Positions 26,202-36,964 are shown, counted from the stretch's first letter. The stretch is 64,000 nucleotides of DNA from Polytrichum commune (GCA_950295325.1 OX485806.1:24242001-24306000), one strand, 5' to 3'. The notes: generated by a model from the letters alone, not told the origin. Translations and numbers: made by a program.

Positions 26202-27602
26202 ATGGTCGAAATGGAAGAGAGGAGGAGGAAGCTAGTTGTGCTACTAGGATTGTACATATTTTTGTACATGCTTGTGAAGAATGTTGTAGGCATTCAAACA
26301 CTGATTTTGCAAGGAGAATGGGAAAAATTTGCAATTTTGAACGTGGTTTATAAAAGCATTGGACATAAAGAAAGGAACATATGGAGTCAAGAGAGGATGT
26401 TAGGTTTTGTGGACCGGTTGCTATTGGGTTCGTGGACGGAGAAAGAGTTTAGAAAGCGAACGCGAGTGACATATACGACATTTAGGTTCTTGTGTGAGAG
26501 GTTGGGTCCTTATTTGAAGAAAGAGGATACTCATTTTAGGGTTTCGGTGCCGGTGCAAGAGATGATAGCGATGTCATTGCATCGGTTGGGTAGTGGTGAT
26601 GGATTGCAAACAATAGGTGATTTGTGTGGAGTACATAAAATCACAATATCTATAATAGTGAGAGAATTTTGCAGAGCCGTAAGAAAACATTTTCAACCAA
26701 TTTTTGTGCAAACTCCAAGTGAATCACAGTTTAGGGTTTTAGCTTCAAAGTTCGAAAAGTTACACGGAATACCTTACATTATAGGTGCGATAGATGGATC
26801 ACATATTCCTGTTTTAGCTCCTATACTCGGGGGAGAAGATTATTACTGTAGGAAGTCATTTCATTCAGCGATTTTGCAGGGAATTGTTGGACATGATTGC
26901 ATGTTTTGGGATTATGAGTTTGAGTGGGCAGGGAGTCTTCACGATTGGGCAGTATTTCAAGTAACAAAAATTGGACGAGCTTGTATTGAGGGTAAATTCC
27001 AGCCATATAAGTTGATAGGAGATGCGGCATATCCGATACGACCTTGGATGTATTGTCCATGTAAGGGTGGAAAAACAACGCTATCCGGGAAAGAGGGAAA
27101 TTGAAATTTCATACAATCTTCGACGAAGATGTATGTAGAGAGGGCGTTTGGGATTTTGAAGGGCAGATGGATATTGATAATTAAACGATCTGAGGTACCT
27201 TTGAGGAATATGCCTGATATTGTAACAACTTGTACAGTATTGCACAATATATGCATTGTCAATAACGAAGGTATAGAAGAAGATTGGATTATTGAAGTAG
27301 AAAATAAATTATTTAGAAGAATTAGCGAGGGTGAAATAGGAGAAGGCAGTGAATTACGAGGAGAAAGAGCTGGAATTGCGGAAGTGCGAAGAAGGATATT
27401 AGCTAAGGAAGATATGCCAATTGCAGATGAAGAGAATGATGAAGAGGCAAATTTATTTTTATTGAGAGAAAATGAGAAGGCTAATGACCTTTTGCGGGAA
27501 GCTACAATGATGCACGAAACATTGGCAGAAAGTTTGTGGCAATACAAACTACGGCAGAAATCTAGTATTATGGAAACTGATAGTGATAGTGATATGGATT
27601 AA
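26202..27602 (+). pseudogene. PIF/Harbinger DDE transposase with one in-frame stop
   Basis: A single frame from ATG 26202 to TAA 27602 spans 466 codons and is interrupted only by TGA at 27102-27104. DDE signatures are present in order: D198 in IGAIDGSH, GSLHDWAVF, D274 in IGDAAYP and, beyond the stop, E313 in MYVERAFGILKGRW. The upstream stretch VSVPVQEMIAMSLHRLGSGD and the HTH-like TIGDLCGVHKITIS are also typical of this superfamily. The stop separates the third catalytic residue from the first two, so a protein from this copy would be inactive. Family members of similar length nick DNA at the inverted ends and integrate at TWA. A CGA to TGA change would explain the stop. The acidic C-terminus ends two bases before the stop of the convergent Myb-like gene. 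Confidence 0.9.
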
Positions 27603-28199
27603 ATCTAGAATTTAGCTATAAGAGCTGCAAAATTCTTATCCATATTCTTGAGGATAGCAGTAGATTCTTGGAATGAAGCAAGAAGTGCCCCTGAATTTCC
27701 TACAACCTGTTCTATAAGATTTTCAATATTCTCTTGTGTCTTCTTTTTCTTCTCTTGTGTTGGCGGTGCAGAAGTTGTTGTCTGAGACGGTGTAGGGGTA
27801 GAAGGAATATTATCTTTTGCCCAAGATTCTGTAGCACTAGCAGGAATTTCATTGTGAACACTGGCCCTACTACCATGCCATTGATCCATCTCTGTAAACC
27901 ACTTGCATTATTGTTTTCTATCACTGCCTGAAATTTCATTTGCTCTCTTGTCAGTTCTGTATTCACTTAAGATGGTTTTGTATTTCTTTTTGCACGATAA
28001 CCAGGAACGGTTGAAACCTTTGATTGCAGCGACCATTCGAATATGCAATTTGAGCCAAGAGTTGGTACCTACAGTAGCAACAAGAAAACACATTAAAAAC
28101 TCCAAATCAGAAGCTAAAAGATGTTGAAATTGATCCTGAAAAAAATAATTCAGCATAATTGAAATGTAGTATAAGGACATAAACGACGTCATTGGTATC

Positions 28200-28770
28200 G
28201 AAGTAGGGAGTGTAACGTAGTGGTAAGGATAGAGGTTTACCGTGCACCACAACCCGACTCGTTCGCGCGAACTGATGACGGTCTCTCCTCCGAGGGTCTC
28301 TCCCGTGACGACCCTCCCTTCCCCCTCCGCCACGTGCTACTGAGCCTTCCCGGACCTAGGCAATCCAGGGCTCTCCCCTCTCTGACATCTGTCACCCCCC
28401 CTGTCTTTTCCCGCCACCCGTTGGTACCCTTCAGGGCCCGGCCCGGCCCCCCTCTCCCCCGCTCTCTCGCTGACTTGGTTTTTTGAGTATTAGTTTGATC
28501 TTTTGGCCGCGCTGGACCCGGCCCCTCCGGGGCTTGGGCGCTGCCCCCCCCCCTTTCGGGGCTTGTAATTGTTACCTTCTTTTTAATTACCTCGGTGAGG
28601 TTTTCCTGGTAAGGATAGAGGTTTAGGGTAGAGGAGACGCGGGTTCCATCCCCGACCTTGGCAAACTTTTACTAAATACAGTAACAAAACTCGAAGTCCC
28701 CGCGGCAGCAGCCGCCCGACTACGGGGGGAGGGGGGGCATAGGGCCAAGGCCTCTACGGGCCCATCATAC
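28200..28770 (+). repeat. tRNA-derived SINE-like sequence split by a GC-rich insertion
   Basis: An A-box-like segment (TAACGTAGTGG, about 28212-28222) and a B box (GGTTCCATCCC, about 28642-28652) lie on the same strand but about 420 bp apart. A 19-bp direct repeat starting TGGTAAGGATAGAGG occurs at 28221-28239 and 28607-28625, exactly bracketing the GC-rich block. Removing the block and one repeat copy brings the boxes to tRNA-like spacing. The whole lies in the intron of the Harbinger Myb-like gene. Confidence 0.6.
28240..28606. mobile_element. GC-rich insertion with 19-bp flanking duplication
   Basis: This block is strikingly GC-rich against the AT-rich surroundings, with several C and G homopolymers and CGCGCG-like stretches. 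It carries no protein motif that I recognise; an open frame across it is low-complexity. The long flanking duplication suggests target-primed (LINE/SINE-type) insertion. Its identity is unknown. Confidence 0.5.
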
Positions 28771-29764
28771 GGCCAACATCATATGTTTACCTTTTACCTT
28801 TTACCACATTTACCTTTTACCAAAAATCAAATTACAAAAAAAATTGAAAAACATATTACCTTGTTTGTTTGCTGTTTTTGTGAATTCTTCCTCCATCTCC
28901 CCGCGAATTGCTATCAGGTGATGCACTTCAAAATCCTTCCATTTGATTCTGCTCATTTCTTCTTCTTCTTCTTCTTCTTCTTCTTCCGATTCGCCAATTT
29001 CGATTGTATTCTTCTTCTCGCCTTTCTTCATCTTCTTTGCTGATTCTTTTGTAACACACCCCCTCTTTCTTCCTGCTAGTTGGCTCTTTGCTGCTCCCTC
29101 GGTTTCCTCTTTTTCTTCAAACATTTCTTCTCTAACATGATGACTATCTAACTGTCCTCCTTGTCTGTAATTTGTCATGTTCAGAAGTGAAGGAGGATGA
29201 AATACACTAAAAGTGTTGGGGAGCACATTTGGACCTTGCAACATTCGTGAAATCGAATTTTGATTCTATCTGAAATTTTGATTTGACACTCGTTGCATCC
29301 ACTCTGAATTTTGTGACCACTCTCCTTGTGACTCTCTACGTGCTTCCTCATCAACAAAGTATCCTTCCATTTCTGCGGAAAAAAAATTCTGCGAAAAAAA
29401 ATCTATCACTCTATCACTATGTTGCAAGAAAGAGAAATGACAAATCCTTCATATAACGGCCTTTTCATTGTGCCCTGAAATTAAACCATTAATCCGTTTT
29501 AACAGTAACCTGCAGCGGACAATAAAAAATTATTAAATTTTTTATTTTGGCATTTTTCTGCCATGGGCCCCTGACTGTTTTTCCAGGACCACCTCTTTTG
29601 CCCCTCCCAACGGAAAACCCGTTGGACCATGGCAGTGGATATAGTAGGCTTAAAATACAAAATTTGTGGACCTCAACCTCCGTGGTCACTCTGCCATTTT
29701 TTCCTTGGTGTAAACCCAAGTCGTCCCGGGACGACTTCAACGTCCAATCACATCGCTTAGACGG

Positions 29765-29803
29765 CCGTGGGACGACTTCATGGTCCATAGTGTAAACCGC
29801 CCC
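29765..29803 (-). repeat. Harbinger right terminal inverted repeat
   Basis: Ends TGTAAACCGCCCC before the duplicated TTA. About 28 bp inside, 29718-29737 is a perfect 20-bp palindrome around CCCGGG, with arms AAGTCGTCCC that repeat the TIR motif. Confidence 0.92.
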
Positions 29804-29806
29804 TTA

Positions 29807-30934
29807 GCTAAGCCTAAAAGTTGGTTCTAAAAACACAGCCTTCACACCATCGACGCTATCTAGTCGCGAGACTAGCTGGCAAATGATGTGGCATGGTTTA
29901 AAAGTGGAGGTTTTAAGCCTCATGCACCGACCCTCCCATCGGTACCAAGACACGAGGCAAGAATGTAGGACCTTCAAAAGTGTCGCGCCTCCCACCCTTG
30001 TGATTGGTTGCTTTTAGTCTTAGCTATAAGGGCACGAGGAGCTGCATTAACAAAAACTGATGGTAAGATAGATGAGTAGTAAGGCATTTGGGGATGGGAC
30101 AAAAACTACCCAACATTCATTGCTTGGTGATAAAACAATAGACACGTGTAAAGACTACTTAACTAAAACCTACTCGAAAATCTCCGGAGCAAATTCTTGT
30201 AGGTGCATTGGGATAACTGGATGCCTATGCCATAACCAAGAGAGCTTTACCCAGTTTTTAGGAAAGACTTTGGTTATTTGGTAAAGTCAGGTGGGAAGGG
30301 GGCATTAACCAAGGTAAAAGGGATCTGGTCCAATACTAAAATATGGGGATCAAGTTTTTACAAGACCAGAGCTCTATGGGGATCAAGTTTTTACTAGACC
30401 CCCTTTACCTTGGTAATAGTGGTGGGGGGCCAGCTCAATGAGGTGGGTGTCTAGCTTTGGCCCTTTAATGAGCCCAACCAAATAAACAGTAGAAGAGTAA
30501 GGGGCCTTTTTCCCTGGTCATCTCAAATCACGCGAACCTGGCCCCCCATGACGAGGCTGGCGATGGCGATGGCGATGGCTGCCATGACGGACACTGCTAC
30601 GACTCCCCTGTCTGCACCGCTCTTCTAAATTGCTCCGAATCGCCGAATCTTCTCTTCATCCATTTCGCTCTTCGCGCCAAGGCAAGGCAAGGCAAGGAAA
30701 ATCAAGGCGTTGCATCAGAGCGGTCCACCAGGGCTCTCTCGGAGACTCTTGTTTCCGGGGGGAGCCTACTGAGTTTGCGAGCTTCCTCCCTCCATTTTTA
30801 GGGTTTCTTGGGTGCTTCCTTGTGCTTCCGTCACTAGGGCCCCCCATTTGGGACTGGAAATTCGGTAGGAACCAGGCTGGGTTTGCAAATTAGGGTTTTC
30901 AAATTGCGGTTGTTCGTTCGTTCGTTCGATAGCG
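29807..30934. other. Spacer and 5' region of the DUF1664 gene
   Basis: No gene recognised before 30935. It includes a short foldback (listed separately) and, near 30540-30930, the more GC-rich probable promoter and 5' leader of the following gene. Confidence 0.45.
30304..30416. repeat. Short foldback repeat
   Basis: ATTAACCAAGGTAAAAGGG at 30304-30322 pairs with CCCTTTACCTTGGTAAT at 30400-30416. Between them a GGGGATCAAGTTTTTAC segment occurs twice (near 30345 and 30379). It could be a miniature element or local hairpin duplication. Confidence 0.55.
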
Positions 30935-33288
30935 ATGGCGATGCAGGCGAGTCTTGGAGCCACCAAGTTTGTGGTGCTGTTCGGGGCGGGGCTAGTGGGA
31001 TCCGTGTTGGTCAGGAACAGCCGCGTCACGGAATTCTTCACCGATCTTTCCAAGGTGAGGAGGAATTCATTTCGATGAGTTTCGAACAAGGTGTTGTGTG
31101 CCGTGGTTGTGACATGAGGTTTTGAATCAATAGGATGACCACTTCTGGGATGTGAGGTAGAACAACGCAAGCCGGAAATCGGATTCGCGATTGAAGCGGA
31201 AAGTATTGGAAAAGCGGTGATGATGATGATGATGATGATGTCTCAGGTGTTGAGGTGAATTTCTTTTTCAGGCGGATAAGTCGCTGGGTTTTAGAGGTAC
31301 ACATGTTTGTTTGGAATTTCACATCTGTATCATCTATCGACCGCGCCTCTTACACCGTTCAAGAAGCAGGGTTGTACTATGCTGGTCTAATATAAACAAA
31401 CACTGGCAAGGAAAAAAAAAATTCATGTCTCATCACTTTGCAGCAATGAAGAGCTACTCTTTTTTTTCTTTCTTTTTGGTGAAGAGCCTTGAGGAATACC
31501 CATGTCAAAGAAGTACTTTTTTCAGGTTCTTGGATGGGTTTGCTCAGAGATTCTGTCAAAGGAGTTATTTGCCACTCAGGCAAATAAAGGGGATAGCGGA
31601 GAGTTCGAGCATTTGTTGTTAATTTGTTTAGAGAGTTAACTATCTAATGCCTGAAAATGATGTAGAGAGAGATGGATAAAAGGTGAAGGAGATATGTATA
31701 TCTGTGGAGCTTGACCAAGAGTATTGATGGACTTGGTACAATCCAAGTGTGCAATGACAAGTCTTTAAAATTGAATAACGTGGTTATCGCACTGATGGAT
31801 ATTCCCTGCACCAGTGCACATCCATTGTGGCTTGACAAATGAACTACATGCTCATACTTAGGAATTCGGTGCATTTGACGTTGATATGGACTTGGTATCT
31901 TGGTAGTAGTTCTGGGATGGGCTCCAAAAGATGTAATAAGATGGGATGTGTGTGTTGAATAGCTCAATATGCAGAGAGGTAGGTAATGTGAGTAGAGAGG
32001 TCACGAAAGATTCTGAAGGAGTTCATTTGTAGAATTTAGGGCTTCTCTGGTTATCTATGTACTTGACACAGCTTAGCATTGTTTTCTTTTCTCACAAGTG
32101 AGAAGAAGAGCATTTGTTACTTAAATATGAGCTAAGTGTCAGTGATAGTCCTACTTTTGTGTCTTTCAAAAACTCAAAAGATCTTAGCTTAAAGGAAGAA
32201 CTGCAGCTGCACTATCCATATATCATATGCAGTTCGATCTAATGTGCCGCATTCACATCAGTTTCACCACTTTTGATAGTATGAGCAGGATGTGTATGAC
32301 TTATGAGGAACACATATACATTTATATTTTGCAGGTGTTGTCAAAGCATTTGAAAGAGGAAGGAGGTAAAGGGGAGGGTGGGAGTGATTATGCTGCTGCT
32401 CTTACAGTCCAGGTCCAGCGATTATCACAGGAGTTGCGGCAACTAGCAGCTTCGTCAAGGACAGTGACGGTTGTGAACTCGGGTTCTGGCTCTGGTTCCA
32501 CCTCTTTTGTGTCATTAATTGTGCCGGCTGCTGTAGCTGGAGCTGCAGGATATGGATACTTGTGGTGGCGGGGCTTCTCGTTTGGGGATGTTATGTATGT
32601 GACGAGGAAAAGCATGACTAATGCCGTGGCAGGTGTGGGCAAGCAGTTAGAACATGTCTCGGCAGCCCTTTCATCCACAAAGAGGCACTTGAATCAAAGG
32701 CTTGATGGTGTGACTAGCAAATTGGATGACAGTGTGGTTATCACAGGGTTGATACAGAATCAGGTGGAGGAAGTGAAGAATGAAGTCGAGAGGAGTGTGT
32801 TTGAGATTGAGAGTGTGCAGCGGCAGATTGAGGGGTTGGAGGTCAAGATTGATGAGGTGCAAGGCAGCCAGATGTTTGCCAATCAAGGCATCACTCTTTT
32901 AATAAAGTGGGTGCAGGATTTGAACCTCATTTCCAACCAGCATCCAGAACTTGCACAGAGCTTCAATTCATGGTATTTGAATGCTGGAAGTAATCTGGAG
33001 CGGACATCTTCATCTCCAGCTTCTATTGCTTCCACAGGATTGAAAGAGTTGCAGTTTTTCTCACAGGCGTTGGAATCTAGAGGCTCTTCAGGGGTGGCCA
33101 ACACAACTGCAGACATAACACCTGTGAAAAGTTTTGGGGAGTCTAAACCTGGATTGGGTTTGGCAGGTAACAGCACCCCTAATCTGGGCGTGTCAAGGAC
33201 GTTTTCTACGTCCATGATTTCGAGGCTTTCTTTCAACAAATTCCAGGCAGGTTTAGGTGGCCTGGCTGGAAGTCGAGGGTTGAGCTAA
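30935..33288 (+). CDS. DUF1664 family protein (two exons)
   Basis: Exons 30935-31054 and 32335-33288 join in phase 0 to give 357 residues; the 1280-bp intron has donor AAG|GTGAGG and acceptor TTGCAG. The protein starts MAMQASLGATKFVVLFGAG, a membrane-type segment, followed by RVTEFFTDLSKVLSKHLKEE. A second strongly hydrophobic stretch (SLIVPAAVAGAAGYGYLWW) precedes a long heptad-like coiled coil (HLNQRLDGVTSKLDDSVV through VQRQIEGLEVKIDEVQ). The C-terminal third is Ser-rich and disordered. This order matches plant DUF1664 proteins, which have no established biochemical role and are sometimes misnamed bZIP-like. The start is the first ATG in a GC-rich leader; a second ATG two codons later is possible. 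Confidence 0.85.
31217..31238. repeat. TGA trinucleotide microsatellite
   Basis: About seven tandem TGA units in the intron of the DUF1664 gene. Confidence 0.85.
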
Positions 33289-34900
33289 ATTTCTGTCCAA
33301 ATCCAAGTTTGAGGGTAAAAATGGCAACCTTTAGGGCACATCATACTTTTATCTAGATTTTTGCACCAAGGAACATACATTACATTCTTTTTCCTGTTAT
33401 CAGCACAGTAATAAGTATCATATGTTAGCCAGGAGGTAGACATGTGTTCTTCACGGGCCTAAGGCCCTTTTCTGGCCACTACAGTCACAGGAGGTTTTTC
33501 CGGGCAGATTTCAGTAGTGAAGATTACAAATTTGAGAAGAGTCTACTTCAGCTTAGTATTGACATATAGTAAGTGGCCAAAAAACTAAAGAGTAGTGTTC
33601 GCCACTGTCTGTTTCATCAAAAATATCAGTAAAAGGCCCATGACCATGTGCTGTTGGTTAGAGATACACTGCACACCAAGTCCCTTCGCACATTTTTTGA
33701 AGCCAGTGGATAGAGGTCTGTATATTGGTTGGCATTCAGAGTTCATTTTGTTAAATTTTTCGTTACATTGCATAGGAGAAGCTATTGGATTGCTTTCAAT
33801 GTTTTAGAGAAGAGTTAAGTTCTCCTGTCTATAGGTTCGTTTTAGCACCTCGTTGTGGGTCCTGTATTGTTTGTTGGTGGTGTTGCTAGCACGAAGCACA
33901 CCCTCCATTTTTCTGTTGATGATTGTGGTCTTCAATTTGTTGTTTTCATGCAGTCCACTAAATGTCAGGTGTTCTACCCTAGTATCTTTCTGATGGTCAC
34001 TGTGATACTTTGTTTGTTGTTTACGCATACTCTTTAGGTTCATTCATTGTTGTGTTGTGCAAGTTGAATTGGAATGAGGACAACCTTGTCATATCAAGGT
34101 GCGCAACATATAAAGGACACTGGCTTTGATATGGACAGAATTCTGAAACTTCGTGAGTCACATTGTTTACCTTGTCTAGATTTCATTTGTGTTAGAACCA
34201 AGGTCACACACCGTAGCCTTTATACATATGAGAGTATTGCTTTGCACTGTGAGGGCTGTGAAGGTGGTGGACAAGGTTGAGAATCCCTTACATTGTAATC
34301 AGATTGCATGCAATGTAAGTAAGGTGAATGGGTACTCCTGCCTTATGTTCAGTGCTTCATAAAGCAGTGGATTGTTGTACTGCAACTAAGTTAGCCAGCT
34401 ACAAATGCATTTCATGTTTCTCTGTCACCTCAGGAACACAGATACATCTGCTGAGCAGATCATGGTGTTTGCGAAGTTAGAAGTCACAGTCTTGCCATAG
34501 GTATGCTAGTGAAATATGAATGAAGGAGGTTTTATGAATACAAAACATACAGAAGGGCCACCAACTCCAATGAGGAATAACTGTAGTTTTATGATAACTT
34601 GTGGAATAAGGCAGGTGTGCTTAATTTGGTTTGTGACCTATTATGGACACATTAAATTATAGGTATAATGAACACAAAGCACTTTATGCTACATGGTTTT
34701 CAACCAAATACAAGTCATTGTGAAGCCCACATTGAACAAGAATGATTAAGAGGCTTCTAGCCAGTGAGAAGGCTTCCCCGCTTAAGAGGCTCCTTGTCAA
34801 TGAGAAGGTTTCTCTGCTCTCAATCTTTAAACTCTCATTGGGTATACCATATTGAATTGGTAATATTAATTTTATTTTTTATTTTTTGTTTTTTTGTTTT
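33289..34900. other. 3' flank of the DUF1664 gene, nothing else recognised
   Basis: Presumably contains the 3' untranslated region. No further gene, RNA or repeat identified. Confidence 0.45.
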
Positions 34901-35169
34901 TATACCACCATGTATACATGGTGAGAAGGAATCATTGCATACAAGAGCATACCTCTCATTCATCCAACATAAAAGCCGCAAAGTATGAGGTATACCGGAG
35001 GATACTTTAAAAAAGTTAACTTGACATCAGAATTAGCTTCAAAGATCCAAATTAATGTAGTTGAAGTCATTTGAGACGAACAACGACAAACTTATCATGG
35101 TTTAAGTTTTAATGCCGGATGGATGAGAGGTATGCTTGTATGCGACAAGTTCCTCTTGGTGGTGTATAT
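34901..35169. repeat. MITE-like foldback element
   Basis: The left arm (34901-34975; ends TATACCACCA, then GCATACAAGAGCATACCTCTC) is an imperfect inverted copy of the right arm (35104-35169; GAGAGGTATGCTTGTATGCG, then TTGGTGGTGTATA). The arms are about 65-75 bp, with a loop of about 130 bp and no coding potential. The TATA-rich flanks hide any target duplication. Confidence 0.65.
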
Positions 35170-35569
35170 AATGATGATTTTACATTTTTTTCTTCTGATA
35201 TTGGTAAATAATGGATATTTGAAGATGCTTTTGTTTTGAGATCGGTCAAGTCTATATACAGTATAATCCAAGAACCTTCAGACTTAGGTCAAATTATCCT
35301 AATATCATATGATACTAAGATAGTAGATATTGACCGAAACAATGACTTAGGTAAAGAAGATTCTCTTATCTTGTAATACTCACCAGTACAAGTACCAATA
35401 TATGATTGGTAGGAATTACAAATTTGATATTGGACTAGGTGGGTGTTTCCATTACTTACTATATTTGACCAGTGTTTTGTTGTTAGGTCTCATGTGTAGA
35501 TCTCAGCCGACCTTGGGGCCCATGATTCGTTAACTTTGAAAGAGAGGTATTAGAGGCTTGAAAGAATGC

Positions 35570-35820
35570 TCCTAAGGGCCACTTCACACACAAGCCAAGA
35601 GCCGTGACCATGAAGTTGTGAGAGCCCAAACAAAGTGTACAAAGGCCGTCCCAACACACCTTCATAATCATGTATTGTGGTCGTGGATCCTCAAGTGTAG
35701 TGTGAAGCCATATGCGACCGGGCCCTCAACCAAATGCTATTTCAATGAATTTATATTCATGCGGGTCCTCACACATGGTAAAATTGACTAAACCAATGGT
35801 TGTGAGTGTTCGGAGTGCCA
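35570..35820 (+). repeat. Dispersed repeat family E, copy 1
   Basis: Shares AGGGCCACTTCACAC, a TCAAGTGTAG segment, CTCAACCAAATGCTATTTCA and GGTTGTGAG in the same order with 55995-56235. It does not encode a protein. Confidence 0.6.
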
Positions 35821-36048
35821 TGGTCTCCCGGTTTTGTGTTAGGCCTACCTCCAAGAGGTGGTTTTTGAAAATAATCCAAGTGACCATGAAACATGATCCA
35901 TTCGATGCCATGTAGGAATCCATTTAGACTTTACATCCATCTTGCATTCACATACAATAACCTCCCGCTTACGTATGCACCCATTTAGGTACGCATCCCG
36001 ATTAAGCGTGCAATTTTTTTGACAAAAATTAGTGTTTATACTTTATTG

Positions 36049-36372
36049 CACTACAACAAAACACGTCTTTTACAACTGGGTTTTTTAACTCCTACGAGTG
36101 AGAAAATCCAGACTTTACTGACGTAAAAAACGACCAGTCGCTTCGGACAAGCAGTAAAGTCTGGTCATAGTCATGTCGGACAAGACGTTCCCAATGGACA
36201 CGTTCCCAATGGCAGTGAAGTTTGGGGTGCTCCGCGTGCTTCACTTCATAAAGTCATGTCCTACTTCACTATGCCTCGTCAATATAAGCAACATAATACA
36301 TGTCACCATATAACTCCCTCTAGTAATCTCGGACAAGTCATGTAGGTGTGTACTAACTTTTGCACTTCATTG
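36049..36372. mobile_element. Insertion nested in pogo-like copy 2, CACTA-like left end
   Basis: Alignment with copy 1 shows TTATTG followed directly by TTTGAA there, whereas here 324 bp intervene. ATTG occurs at both junctions (36045-36048 and 36369-36372). The insert starts CACTACAACAAAACACG, close to the CACTACAAGAAAA end of En/Spm-type elements, but the right end has no clear matching inverted terminus. It may be a decayed or 3'-truncated CACTA derivative. Confidence 0.55.
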
Positions 36373-36601
36373 TTTGAACATGTCATGTAGAGTCATTTGC
36401 CGCAAATGCATGAATTTTTTGTGCTTGACATTAAATGTCAGTTTGTTAATGTGTCGCTGAAATGTCTCAAACGATCATCGGAGTTCATCATACATATGTC
36501 CAACTTCCTTTTGATAATCGGAGCAAAGCAATTGGTTGTCGATGTCGAGGACAATGATGTGTAGAGCATCAAAGCCTTTGAAGTTGGTAGCACTTTTAGA
36601 T

Positions 36602-36814
36602 TCAACAAGTGTCTCGATAGGTTAGATTCCGTTGCAGTATGTTCTCCCGATTGTCCCATACGTTTTGGATGGCGCCTTCACTGACTTCATACTCCCGCCC
36701 TAGCGCCTGCTTACTCGGCGCGTTCGACTTGCTCAACTTTGCAATGATTTCACATCGTTGGGCTTCGGTCAAACATGTTGCCTCAAGTTTCATCCGTTTC
36801 CCATAGCAATTCAT
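36602..36814 (-). pseudogene. CENP-B-type HTH fragment of pogo-like copy 2
   Basis: Reads MKLEATCLTEAQRCEIIAKL, then QALGREYEVSEGAIQNVWDN and RENILQRNLTYRDTC before a stop. This is the complete first HTH of a CENP-B/Tigger DNA-binding region, keeping the VSEGAIQNVW recognition helix that copy 1 has lost. The second HTH and the DDE domain are absent. Confidence 0.7.
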
Positions 36815-36964
36815 CGAATCAAAGGGTCTAGAAAGCGATATAAGTAAAGTACGCAACAACGGCTCTGGTTCAAAGTGCATACTTAAGCGGGAGATTACCG
36901 TACTCCATTGGTCCCTGTAGTGTGAAGCGAACTTGGACCGGCTCCACCTTTTCCACCAATGAGA

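Larger units (their letters stand above)
27605..29370 (-). pseudogene. Harbinger Myb/SANT-like DNA-binding protein, two exons, two in-frame stops
   Basis: Exon 1 is 29370-28860 and exon 2 is 28068-27605; donor CAAG|GTAATA and acceptor TGTAG join in phase (G|GT). The product would have 324 codons plus stop. Exon 1 contains a glutamate run (TTC repeat on the plus strand, about 28957-28987) followed by the SANT start IKWKDFEVHHLIAIRGEM. Exon 2 continues with NSWLKLHIRMVAAIKGFNRSW and the helix-3 pattern WLSCKKKYKTILSEY, then KWFTEMDQWHG. TAG near 29266-29268 (after NQNFR) and TAA at 27908-27910 (after GSDRKQ) interrupt otherwise continuous family-like sequence. In PIF/Pong elements this second protein binds subterminal DNA and helps bring transposase to the element ends. 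Confidence 0.8.
25878..29803. mobile_element. Complete PIF/Harbinger DNA transposon (3926 bp)
   Basis: Bounded by 39-bp terminal inverted repeats (25878-25916 and 29765-29803; 36 of 39 bases agree by eye) that start GGGGCGGTTTACA. It is flanked by the 3-bp duplication TTA (25875-25877 and 29804-29806), the TWA-type target duplication of this superfamily. Inside are the two genes expected of an autonomous element: a DDE transposase (+) and a Myb/SANT-like protein (-), arranged tail to tail. Both contain in-frame stops. The intron of the Myb-like gene contains a nested SINE-like sequence and a GC-rich block. Subterminal palindromes built on GTCGTCCC or CATGAACTCGT lie next to each end. Confidence 0.93.
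35955..36900 (-). mobile_element. Pogo/Tigger-like element, copy 2, with a nested insertion
   Basis: Flanked by TA at 35953-35954 and 36901-36902. The ends are CAATAACCTCCCGCTTACG and, read inward from the right, CGGTAATCTCCCGCTTAAG, so this copy keeps better inverted ends than copy 1. The coding direction is minus. It shares the HTH ORF, the downstream non-coding stretch and the gacaaaaatta subterminal block with 24397-24987. It is longer because of a 324-bp insertion at 36049-36372. No catalytic domain is present. Confidence 0.78.

Noticed and set aside
26821-27547. Minus-strand ORFs across the transposase
   Set aside because: Antisense shadows; the plus strand has the DDE motifs in order.
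28220-28486. 88-codon ORF in the GC-rich block
   Set aside because: Proline/arginine-rich composition expected from GC-rich DNA; inside an intron-located insertion.
28211-28653. Functional tRNA gene
   Set aside because: A- and B-box-like sequences are present, but they are split by 400 bp and I find no acceptor stem or anticodon arm; a SINE fits better.
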